Shown here: positions 12,701-21,527 of the stretch, piece after piece | Position numbering within the stretch: the stretch's first letter is position 1 | How the letters are laid out: the number at the start of each line of letters is the position of its first letter | Assembly: GCA_020744425.1 (NCBI GenBank) | Contig: JAGMUV010000049.1 | Location: 1-64,000, forward strand | DNA: 64,000 bases | Reading direction: 5' to 3' | DNA from: Dactylonectria macrodidyma | Taxonomy: Eukaryota > Ascomycota > Sordariomycetes > Hypocreales > Nectriaceae | Made by a program: the position numbers and the translations under genes | Notes under the pieces: model-generated | What the model saw: the letters and a program-made list of their open reading frames with translations, nothing else | What the model was told of the DNA's origin: nothing | Database searches by the model: none

Positions 12701-15700
12701 GTAAAACTACGTCTGGCGGCATACCGAAAGGAGGACAAGGCTGCCGCGGAAGCAACCCTGCTTCGGGCCCTTCAGGATAGGTATGAGAGAGTGAAGCTGG
12801 CGATAACTGACCCCATAAGCTCTGCCATCTTCTTCCACCGCGAAGTAGAGATGTTCTTTGAGCATTACGTCAAGGTTGGGGAGGAATCTGTTTTTGGTCG
12901 GATTGGACAGTATTTCGGCGCTGTCGAGACCAACGAACGCGGTGCTCTTCATGTCCATGGTTTGCTATGGCTCGAAGGGAACTTGGAGCTCGGGGAGTTC
13001 ATCGGTGCTCATGGAAACGGGGAGGATGATGAGGGTGCGGCAATGGAACGGGAAGGAATCCTGAAATATGTCGATTCTGTCTTTACCGAGGTATGTGCAT
13101 CCATATATCCACGTAACCAAAAGCCAACGTAGGTCGGAAGCTAAACTATCATCTAGGATCTGGACGAATCCGCTGCCTTTAGCGAGGAGAGCGAGACTAG
13201 GGTGGTTTACGACAACATATCCTACCTGATGACCGATGCTGGGCGCTTCTCTGAACAGTTTGACGATGAAGCCCACTTTTGCGCGGGCAGGGTCCAGATG
13301 CACGTCCATACCGCAACTTGTGTCAAATACTCTCATATCAAGGGGGGAGAAAAGAAGCCCACGTGTCGATTCCATGCGCCTTGGAAGCTCTTTACAAAAA
13401 GCGAATTCGGCGCGGATGGTATACTTCGGCTCCAACGCTCACATCCCATGATCAACCGATGGAACAAGCCAATGGCGGTTGGGTTGCGGCACAATCACGA
13501 CATCTCCTTCATCGGTACCCAAAGCAAGACAATGGCGCTGATATATTACTTGACAAACTACACCACAAAAATCCAAGATCCGATCTGGAAGAGAGTGGCC
13601 ATAGCAGCAGAGCTCTTTCCGAGTATCGGCACAACCAGCGCCGTCGGGCTAGGTGCAACAACTGCAAACTACGAAGCCAAGGCAAATGTAAACCGCCAGT
13701 ACCTGATGAGAATCGCAAACAGAATATTCACTGAGCGGCCATTATCGCAGGTGGAGGTGATTGCGCACTTCTTGGATTACCCAAGTGAGTTCTCGAGTAC
13801 CAAACAATGGTCATATGTGAATATGACAATGATATACTGGGCAATACTCCGACGCTGGCAGTATCTCCAGCGATGCAGTAGCACTTTAGGCGACGACGAT
13901 GATCGACCTATCGAGAACATAGGTGGCAATGGCAACGGCAACGACGCGGAAGCCAGCGCGGAGAGGGTCTTGGTGGGAAGCGATGGCAAGAAGCTACCAT
14001 ACATTGAAGCCTACGACCACCGTGGAGAGGTGCTGCAGACATTATGCTTCTATGACTACATGTCGATTGTTACATTACAAAAGAGCATAGATCCATCTTC
14101 CAAGGAGTTGGTGAAGATAGAATTTGAAAGGAACTGGAAGCCGGGAAGGGACTGGGTGCAGGTTCTAAGACCCCCGGGGAAGTATGCAGTGCCATGCATC
14201 AACGGCTTTCTCGATATGGACTTTGATATTGACACAAACGCAGACAGATACCGCAGGTAAGCACAAGCCATAGAACAGATGGGATGGATAAACGAGGAGC
14301 ATACACTAATATTAGCACCAGAGCTGCAGTACAGCACCTCGCACTCTTTGTGCCATGGGAGAAGTTCACTACAGCAGCATCAGGCGATATTAATGAAATC
14401 TGGGAACACTGGAGACGGCGACTCCCCAAAAGACTCCAGACTATCGCAGGCAACGTCCAGCTCTTGAAGCGATCAGCGGAAGATGCGCGGCGAGATGCAA
14501 AGCAGTGGGCGGCTGCGGGGGACGACGCCGTTTTGGATGACATCGACGCTATGGGGTATGATCTCCAAGATCCTACAGGCCCAGTAAAAGCATATCGCCC
14601 AGATCAGGTTGGCCAGCTTGGCCGATTGATTGAGACAGTACGAGGTGCTGCGGCCCCTAACCAGGTGACCGCTGGTTCGGAGCATCTTTTGCAGATGCTA
14701 GATCAGCTCCGCGAAGCCCAAGCAGATATCCCCGACTTTGCGGATGATGTCGAGACTGTCGCTTCCGCAGAGAACCCAGCGCAGTACCAGCCAACCATGG
14801 TAGCCAAGAGCGAGCTCCCAACGCAACGTCAGCTTAGAGGAATTAAGAGCAAGCAGGATCAAGCTGACAAGGAAATTGTGAAAAGAATCCGAGGCTCTGA
14901 TGGAGTTCAGATTACGCAGAACACAGCTGCCGGCTCAGAAGCATCACTGGACCATACCTTCGCGGGCGCGGGAGAAGATATTATAGAAATGTCAGAAACA
15001 GACCCCCGGAACACTCAGAGAGCCAGTGCCAGGGTCGCCTTTGGACCGTCGACAACATTCCTCCAAGCCGGTCGGGAGATTGCAAGGAGGTTTACCTTGA
15101 ACGAGCGGCAGGAAATCGCCTTCCTTTTCGTGTGTCGCCATCTCGATACCATTAGGAATGAAGATAACAGCGATAATTTTGAGAGCAGCAATGCCGAGAG
15201 CAATGATAACGCACAACTGTGTGAGTTCCTAGGTGGAGAGGGCGGCACCGGGAAGTCCAGGGTCATCGAGGCGTTGGCGGAATTGTTCGCTAGCAAAGGC
15301 CTATCGCACAGGCTGCTGATGACGGCGACATCGGGGGTCGCAGCAGCGCGTATCAACGGCGTGACCATTCACTCCGCCTGTGGGATGCAACCCAACGCAT
15401 CCGGCAGCAATGCCGACGATGGCAGCACGGTAACCTACGTGGACGGTGACGCTCGAAGAAGATGGAATGAAAAATGGCTGCTCATCATTGACGAGGTAAG
15501 CATGCTGGGCCTCCAGACGCTCTGTGATATCAACAAGCGACTTTGCGCCTCCCGAGGATCGAATCAAGATTTTGGCGGCATCCCAGTGGTGCTATTATCA
15601 GGAGATTTCCACCAGTTCCGCCCAGTGCAGAATAAGTCGCTATTGACGCCATGGTCCGCCCTCAGGATTGCGGACGAAATGAGGGCGCACGCACTCTGGG

Positions 15701-16731
15701 CTCGATTTACCACCGTCGTTATGCTCACCGAACAGGTGCGCGCAGCGGGGGACCCGCAGCTGCAGCGGCTGCTGACTCGGATCCGGCAGGGGCAGCAAGA
15801 TGAGTCCGACATGGAGCTTCTTAACAGCCGGTGCTTTAGGGAAGGTCGAGCCATACCATGGGGCAAGGGCATCACAGTAGTTACACCCCTTAACAGCAAT
15901 AGATGGTGCCTGAACATGGATGCTGTCTTGGCCTTCCAGAGGCACCACCAGAAGCCAGTCCGGATATTTCTACCCCAGCACCGTTGGGGTAAACCCAGTA
16001 CATTACCGGTAACAGAGGAAGAAGCTACGCTCATGGCCAGCGTCGGGGATGACAGCAAGATCTGTGTGCCGGCCACGTTCATGTTCGTGCCTGGCATGCC
16101 GGTGGTAGTGACCAAGAATATAAACCCAGGCCTCAAGCTCGTAAACGGGGCCAAGTACAAAGCACTGGAAGTTATACCAGACGCCAAGAGATTCCCAGGG
16201 TATCAACTCGGCCCGAACATTATCCTCCACTTTGGACCACCAGCCGGCATTATCCTGTTATCCGAGTCAACCAAGAAGTTCAAGTTTGATGACATGCCAC
16301 CAGGCACGGTCCTGCTTACTCCAACAAGTGCCCAAATACCCATCGAGAAGAAGAAGAGGGCCAAGAAGAGGCCTTGGCAGAGGCACGAAGTGAGCCGCCG
16401 AGGACTTCCTTGCACTGCGGCATTCGCATGCACCGATTACAAAATCCAAGGCGAAACCCTCCTCGAGATTGCGCTGGAGCTGCGAGGAACCGGAACAAAG
16501 CTGAATACCACAACTGGACAACTCGAGCCGGGAAAGTGCGATCCGTACAGCCTGTATGTGCAGCTATCGCGGTGCAAATCGCTTGATGGTATTATGTTGC
16601 TGTCAAAGGCACGGGTGCAGGACATAGTCGGGAATAAAATACCACAGGAAATGTTTGATGGCGAGGCTAGGCTGGAACAGTTGTGCGAGAGGACAGTAAA
16701 TGAGGCCCGATTATCGTTATTGTCATTGTAA
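3787..16731 (+). CDS. Helitron Rep-helicase, copy 1 (interrupted by Helitron B)
   Basis: Rolling-circle transposase of a fungal Helitron. Proposed exons are 3787-6210, 12671-13090, 13157-14256 and 14322-16731, all in frame across GT-AG introns. In order: a disordered N-terminus; a Cys-rich region resembling DUF6570 (CMIC...CPDC...CENC, GCEHMYPD); a Helitron-like N domain (RHGGRFANHP, IPAIWFTLN); the HUH motif LHVHGLLW (coded at 12947-12970); the paired tyrosines YYLTNYTTK (about 13540-13566); and a PIF1-type helicase with Walker A GGEGGTGKS (15232-15258), IIDEVSM, GDFHQF, TEQVRA, TDYKIQGE and YVQLSRC. All key residues are present, so the protein may be functional if the 6.46-kb first intron, which holds Helitron B, is still spliced. 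Copy 2 lacks the 18 or so residues (EISVALRALDHENSQVSD) next to that junction, so the exact splice sites are uncertain. Confidence 0.85.
6289..7305 (-). CDS. Helitron B accessory protein, OB-fold/RPA-like
   Basis: Two exons, 7305-6986 and 6907-6289, joined across a 78-bp GT-AG intron, give 312 residues in one frame. The start at 7305 (MASPMPKL) is chosen because the conserved region follows; an in-frame ATG lies 24 nt upstream. The N-terminal half has a beta-rich segment (FFYVDGRFITTL, LEITVYAL). The second half has GFVGDRN and then GSFVSVTAKVVGR with LAVRILDLTYL, which reads like an OB-fold strand pattern. The C-terminus is Ser/Pro-rich, acidic, then strongly basic (RRHRKQRRR). It lies downstream of the Rep-helicase on the same strand and shares its layout with the gene beside copy 2. 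Replication protein A-like genes occur in plant Helitrons; extending that to this protein is inference. Confidence 0.6.
7538..12198 (-). CDS. Helitron B Rep-helicase
   Basis: Proposed exons 12198-10342, 10285-8170 and 8109-7538 give 1514 residues. The 56-bp intron 10341-10286 restores the Rep domain (HCHMLVK joined to VSPEPTLEA). The 60-bp intron 8169-8110 is a multiple of three and open, so the unspliced frame also reads through. In order: three CxxC zinc fingers (CSKC/CLRC, CTSC/CDIC, CSNC/CDEC) plus a fourth Cys cluster; a Helitron-like N domain (FITMTTNPNWPEI); the HUH motif LPHCHML; tyrosines YLFKYLFKGQD; and a PIF1 helicase with Walker A GKAGRGKT, GDFRQVAP and YTSLSRVRQ. Motif II reads WEELPM where related Helitrons usually have WDE, which could weaken ATP hydrolysis. 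There are no premature stops, so this is a young copy. Confidence 0.88.
12242..12317 (+). repeat. 17-bp minisatellite, about 4.5 copies
   Basis: Four full units of GAGTTGGAGAGGGAAAA or its GGGAGAA variant, at 12242, 12259, 12276 and 12293, plus a partial fifth unit. It lies about 45 bp upstream of the Helitron B start codon, so it would be in the promoter or 5' UTR of that gene. A partial unit precedes the array. Confidence 0.9.
12480..12543 (+). repeat. Degenerate two-copy direct repeat
   Basis: Two copies of a sequence of about 32 bp containing GTAGAATACGCTTGCTC, or a diverged form of it, lie head to tail. They fall between Helitron B and the resumed copy 1 coding sequence, near where the Helitron B 5' end should be. 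Confidence 0.5.
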
Positions 16732-17077
16732 GGGTTGGTCTGTCAAGGTGTCACACAAGAGATCTGAAGGTAGGTATAGGGTGGTGTGTAAGCGTTCACT
16801 TGGCGAGTGCTCAGCGAGCCCTCGCCGAAGAGCTAGTCTAGCCTATTTCACGTGGCCTCTTATCTGATAAGCCCACAGCTCCATCGGCCCTAACTCTTAC
16901 AGTCATATCCATCTGCACAATACTAGCAGTAATGTAATTTAGATAATAGGTTTCTTATATATAAATAGAAGTAGGTAGAAGGATAGAAAACAAATATATA
17001 TATAATCAGAGCATAAGAGAGAATCTCATAAAATATAAGGACAAGAGCAATAATGCTATCACAAACCGAGTTCCTTA
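16732..17077. other. 3' flank of Helitron copy 1
   Basis: No gene. AT-rich, with polyadenylation-like ATAAATA and TATATATAT tracts around 16960-17010. I looked for a hairpin followed by CTRR marking the Helitron 3' end but found no clear one. Confidence 0.4.
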
Positions 17078-17234
17078 CCTCAGTAAGCTCAGGCCATTTG
17101 TGGGGCAGCCGACCGGACTAGTTATACCCAATTGGTAAGTCACATGCACTCCTCGAACGAGGAGTTTCCCAAGTAACGTGACCAAATCTAAATTACGCTA
17201 AACTCCTCTTGGAAATGGCCTGAGCTTGCTGAGG
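17078..17234. mobile_element. 157-bp MITE with TA duplication
   Basis: The ends are inverted repeats of 22 bp with one mismatch: CCTCAGTAAGCTCAGGCC on the left, and CCTCAGCAAGCTCAGGCC on the right read in reverse complement. Each is flanked by TA (17076-17077 and 17235-17236). The interior has a short palindrome, CTCCTCGAACGAGGAG, and no coding capacity. The TA duplication suggests mobilisation by a Tc1/mariner-type transposase. The termini do not match the Fot1/pogo element at 51785. Confidence 0.75.
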
Positions 17235-17397
17235 TAACGAGTTCCCACGTACATTTCACGTGCATTTCACGTGCATGGCACCTCTGGGGGGCATTCGGAT
17301 GGGGTTAATCCGGACCAACAGGAGGTGCAGTTGGGCTTACTAATCGGGTAATTTTGCCAGGGGGGGGGGGGGCGAAATTTCGGGGGGGGAAAATCCG

Positions 17398-17471
17398 AGA
17401 GCTTAAGAAGACCTTTCGTACCGAAAGGCAAATCCCAGAGCTTAAGAAGACCTTTCGTACCGAAAGGCAAA
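17398..17471 (+). repeat. 39-bp tandem duplication with hairpin
   Basis: AGAGCTTAAGAAGACCTTTC begins at 17398 and again at 17437. Each unit contains CCTTTCGTACCGAAAGG, a 7-bp stem with a 3-nt loop. The repeat follows two poly-G runs (around 17361-17389) and precedes the LINE ORF1, so it may lie in the 5' UTR of that element. Confidence 0.8.
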
Positions 17472-17690
17472 GGCATATATAGAGGAAACAGTGGATTGAT
17501 TTTTCTCGAAATCTCATTATTGATCTCCTTCATACCTTTTGGAATACCTGGTAGCCACTTGGCGGAGACTTTTGGTTTGTGGCGGATGTCTGGTGCTGCG
17601 AACCCCACTTCAGACGTCATCATCGTCATAGAACTCGAACCGGACGTTCCGAGCGGGGAACATCATCGTCTACTGCGTGAATGAGCCAGA

Positions 17691-18431
17691 ATGACGAGGG
17701 CAATGGAATTGGAACAACAAGAACGTGATAGGGAATGGGAGGAGGAGCAGGAGAGCAGTGAGGGAGCGTCGAGCCGTAACCGACCTAAGAAAAGGACCAC
17801 GCCCAAGGCCGCTGGCAGCATAATCGAGGCAATCCAGAGCCTGAAACAGCTCCTACAGCAAGACTTCAATAAGAAAATGGAAATTATGAAGGCCGAGTTT
17901 CAGCTCGAGTTTACAAAGCTTCACGACCGTATGGCTGAAAGAGTCACTAGGACCACGGCCCAGATCGCACAAGAGTTATCCCAAGTCCGTAAGCAGCTTA
18001 CCCAGGTTTGCAGCGAGCTGGAACAAACCCGGCTACATTTGGATATCATGAACAATGCTCATGCAGCACGATCGCCTAGCCAGACATATGCGGATGCTGC
18101 CAGAATGACACCTGTTAGTATTACCACTCCAATTCCATCCACTGTTCAATCGGCAACCCCAGAACCGGTGTTCTGCATAGTAGGCACATCCAGGGTGCCC
18201 GAGGGTCATATCGGAGATGCTACACTAGCAGTGCTTAGCAGGACCATTGAACAGGAAATGCGAACGTCCAGCGACCAACCTAGTTGGCGATGCGTTGTAG
18301 TGACCAGAGATGGACGAAATACCAACCGCCTGAGGACCATCAGTAGGAACGAGGAAGAACTGAAAAGGATCAAGGCGATCATCGTGGCCAAGAACATTGT
18401 GGCTGACAGACAGACGGTACAGACCGTCTGA
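17691..18431 (+). CDS. LINE (Tad-type) ORF1, Gag-like, 3'-truncated
   Basis: 246 codons resembling the first ORF of fungal non-LTR retrotransposons, which coats the element RNA. Seen: an acidic, Gln/Glu-rich N-terminus; a long coiled-coil-like region (about residues 40-125); the SQTYADAAR segment typical of this family; then SWRCVVVTRDGRNTNRLRTI and RNEEELKRIKAII. The CCHC knuckles and the reverse transcriptase ORF that should follow are missing. The frame ends where a CAGAC-rich repeat begins. The start is the first in-frame ATG after the 5' tandem repeat. Family assignment rests on recalled motif patterns, not on a search. Confidence 0.65.
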   Translation: MTRAMELEQQERDREWEEEQESSEGASSRNRPKKRTTPKAAGSIIEAIQSLKQLLQQDFNKKMEIMKAEFQLEFTKLHDRMAERVTRTTAQIAQELSQVRKQLTQVCSELEQTRLHLDIMNNAHAARSPSQTYADAARMTPVSITTPIPSTVQSATPEPVFCIVGTSRVPEGHIGDATLAVLSRTIEQEMRTSSDQPSWRCVVVTRDGRNTNRLRTISRNEEELKRIKAIIVAKNIVADRQTVQTV

Positions 18432-18515
18432 CAGACCGACTGAGTCCGTCTGCCAGACCGCAGGCCGACAGACCGGTCATTCTCATCAGACCGGTCGGTC
18501 TAGGGTAGTCTGGAT
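18405..18515 (+). repeat. CAGACNG-rich degenerate array
   Basis: GACAGACGG, GACAGACCG, CAGACCGTC and CAGACCGGTC words recur through this stretch, overlapping the last codons of the truncated LINE ORF1. It marks the breakpoint of the element and could have arisen by slippage or fill-in. Confidence 0.7.
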
Positions 18516-19339
18516 CGGTCGGTTGGCCTAAATGGGCTACTCTTTCAGTGCCCCCATTGGTCCACTTCGCCCTTAGGAAGACGGGGAAGGCCTGTTTACT
18601 TAACCTGGCGCATCTGCACTTGCCAGAAAACTATTGAAAAAAATTCGCATCGTGCTCCGTACGTGCGCATCCATACCTGCATCTTGATATCTTGTAGCAG
18701 GACTTCGAGTCCCGTGCCGTCTATACTACAGTCTCTTGATCCCGTTTCAATTCTTGACTCTGACCCTATTGGCTAGCTCTTAGTTTCGCATTAAACTCTT
18801 CAAATCGTGCCACTTAAAATCGTGCCTGCTCCCCAAAGCCTGCTGCATAGGTCTTATTGGCTACGCAAAACAAAAGTAACACATACACACACGCCCTATT
18901 GGCCAAGTCTCTTCATCCACCTATCCAGAGCCGACCACTTAAAACCGCGCCCTCTTCTCAACACGTGCAGCAACCCACTAGTAAAACAGGCCCTAGTTGC
19001 AAGCTTCGTACCGAAAGGCTACTCAGCGCAAGGGAGCCGCCAACTTGCCCAACCACGCCCAGCTTCTAACTTCCAACTTCCCCCGGCGGACGTGCGCCTT
19101 CCCCTGTTTTCTGAATATGAGGGTCTGGTGCAAGATTGACCAAAAGTTTCTGATTGGTCCAAAATTTGTGTTGGCGGCCGCAAATCGTTCGGCAATTGGA
19201 TGACGGCCCTTAAAAAGTGGTCCTTAGTTTTTATAGCTGGCAGTAACCCTGGTTTGTTTACTCCGTACTTTGGAGTTTTTCGCTTGACACGATCTCCATT
19301 TTGTTCGCAACTCTTCTTGATGTTTTGCAGAATTAAGCA
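18516..19339. other. Intergenic, no gene recognised
   Basis: Overlapping open frames on both strands have no recognisable content. The stretch has several CTTAAAA/CCTATTGGCTA-type words. A CTTCGTACCGAAAGG hairpin near 19004-19018 resembles the hairpin in the 17.4-kb duplication. Confidence 0.4.
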
Positions 19340-20635
19340 ATGAATCCTAAGCCTGCTCCTCAAAGGCTTTAGGATGACTTAATTTCCATCGTCTGTATCC
19401 GCTGTGGCGAGGAGAAGCCAGCGGGTGACTTTGTCAGCAAAGTGAAATCTGCTAGGAACACGAAGAACTGCCTGGATTGTCGTCCTCAGAACAATTCTCA
19501 TGTCAGCTGTGTCTCCCCATTCCGTAAAACGTTAAGTACTAACTAATTGAAGTACTCCAGATCTATAGGCACGATCATGATATTGAGGAGTCTCGCTGTC
19601 CGTCCCTCGTCAGCTGTGAGATGTGCCCCAGAGAGAACCGACGGTGATGCCGGCCATTCGCCTCTGAACGGGAGATCCGGAACCTAGCTTACTTCGCCAG
19701 AGAGGCTACGGCAACTTCACACGGCGAGGAGGTTATTTAAAGAGCCAATTAGCCAGCCGCAGGTGGTGCTGGGGACGCCAATCCCACTAACCCAACAAAG
19801 CTTGCGCATCTTCCGGACTCTTGCTCCCTTACCGCCCGTACAGCCAACGACCGATCAAATCGCGTCACATTCTGATCCATCTACTGTCTCAAGCAGCACA
19901 ACTGATGCTGAGGACTCTTACTTGGCTTCTAGGTTCCATAAGGGCGGGAAAGACTCACAAGATGATGCCTCCAAGGCTGAGGTGAAGGCAAGGCAGGTGC
20001 TATACAGCGCGGCCATCGTTCACGGCGCCGTGCGGGGGAGACTGTCATCACCTCGACCGCCTCAGCCGGCCAGTCATCCAGGTCATGGCTAAGAACGTCG
20101 GCCGTGGCGCGGCTGCTGCGCCTGATGATAAGGCGGGCAACCTTGCGAAGCAGACCCCCATATACGGCAGCCAGTTAGCCTCTGCAACGGCGCTCGTAGC
20201 ACAGTTTACGATATCGGCTGGGCACCTAGGGCCGACCGCATCCAAGACCCTCCCTGTATTATCATGATGGAGTTTGATAAATACAGCGGACCGGTATTCC
20301 TGACTACTACTAATAGCAGGAAGATTATGCCGATTCTCCTAGTAGAGAGGGACTTCCTCATTAGAGCCACTTTCTATGCTTACACCCAGTTTCCCCTGAT
20401 CGTATGCTATGCAATTACCGTACATAAGTCATACAGCATTACTGAAGATATGATAGTTATAGATCTGTCCTGCTAGGACTTTCAGACTGGTTTAAGCTAC
20501 GTAGCTATCTCTCGCGTGAAAACGCTCGACGGTCTGATGTTGGATGCACCATTTGATCGTAATCACCTGGTCTACGGGTCTCCCCCGGATGGCATGAAGA
20601 TGAAGATAAGGGATCAGGAGCTTCGGAAACGATAG
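19340..20635 (+). pseudogene. Helitron relic reduced to its two coding ends
   Basis: The left part encodes a start (MNPKPAPQRL) followed by a TAG at about 19370 and a zinc-finger segment, CIRCGEEKPAGDF then NCLDCR, of the kind at the N-terminus of Helitron Rep proteins. The right part (about 20210-20635) encodes PIF1 C-terminal sequence: DIGWAP, IIMMEFDKYSGP, VERDFLIRAT, ITVHKS, then DFQTGLSYVAISRVKTLDGL and LDAPFDRN. The Rep domain and most of the helicase are absent, there is a TAG before DFQTG, and the VHKSQG motif reads VHKSYS. It is therefore a non-autonomous deletion derivative. About 600 bp between the two ends (19570-20200) is not recognisable. Confidence 0.75.
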
Positions 20636-20744
20636 GTGTGTACATAGAATCCGTACATGTTATATAATACTAAGAATGGCTATGGCAATAGATTATTATG
20701 TAGATAATGCAGTAGTAGTATTAGCTTCCTGGCCCGCGGACACA

Positions 20745-20800
20745 CAGCCTTCGGCTGAGGCTACCCCATGCACCCCATCGCCGCTCCAATGTGCATGGGG
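20745..20800. repeat. Pair of hairpins downstream of Helitron relic
   Basis: CAGCC-TTC-GGCTG (20745-20757) is followed by a 10-bp stem, CCCCATGCAC at 20764-20773 pairing with GTGCATGGGG at 20791-20800. Helitron 3' ends carry a short hairpin just before CTRR. A CTAC follows the first hairpin at 20761, which does not match CTRR exactly, so the terminus call is tentative. Confidence 0.45.
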
Positions 20801-21143
20801 TGACGTAGTATTTTATTGAAGTATAAAAGAGGGCTTTCACGTTCATTAAAAAGTACGAACAATAACAACCACCTTTTATCAAGTGCACTCAGCATCACTG
20901 CGCAATCCAACAACAGTGCATGGATGGGACAGGAGAGCATGCCAAGCATGCGAGACGGATGGGGATGCATACTAAATTACCCAATTCCTTGAATCACAAT
21001 TTCGTCTAACACAATTGTATTCTATTTGCTATAGGCCCTTATTCTATCTGTTAGGAAAGCATAGTCTAGCCTAGGTAGGGAAAACCGTCGAACGAAACAA
21101 AACCCTCCTAGGTCTTGCCTAAAACAAGACTTCAGGCTTATGC

Positions 21144-21527
21144 TTAGGCCCTTCCGCAGGTAGATCTCAGGTTGGGAATGCCGGTGCCAAAGTTGCCGGT
21201 GTAGGCCTGGCAGCGGTCGTCAAACTGGGCGTGGTTGGAGCTGGCGCACTATCGATTGCAGTCAGCGGCATGTCAAGTTATTGCTAGGACCTTTAGGTGG
21301 CTTACGTCTACACTCGACGATCCTCCGTTGACGGTGGTACCACCAGCATCCTGGCACGCTCTCTCCGTTGCCGTGACGTCAAGACGTCCCCCAGACTTGC
21401 CGGCCTGCGTGCACCTACAGGCAAGAGCCGTGCTGAAAGCGAGAAGTCAGTATCTCTACATCTTTGTTTTCGGGGAACGGAGAACTCACCTGGCGAGGGC
21501 AAGGATGACGAGGTTCTTGAGATACAT
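21144..21527 (-). CDS. Small secreted cysteine-rich protein (SSP-1)
   Basis: Three exons, 21527-21490, 21432-21306 and 21248-21144, with GTGAGT..CAG and GTAAGC..TAG introns, give 89 residues in one frame. Residues 1-17 (MYLKNLVILALASTALA) are a clear signal peptide. The mature part has six cysteines (CRC, ACQ, DCA, RCQ, TCG), typical of small apoplastic fungal proteins, some of which are effectors. It shares its cysteine layout and the AGGT motif with the gene at 26423. No single open frame shows it, because all exons are short. Function is unknown. The nearest neighbours are mobile-element relics. Confidence 0.75.
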
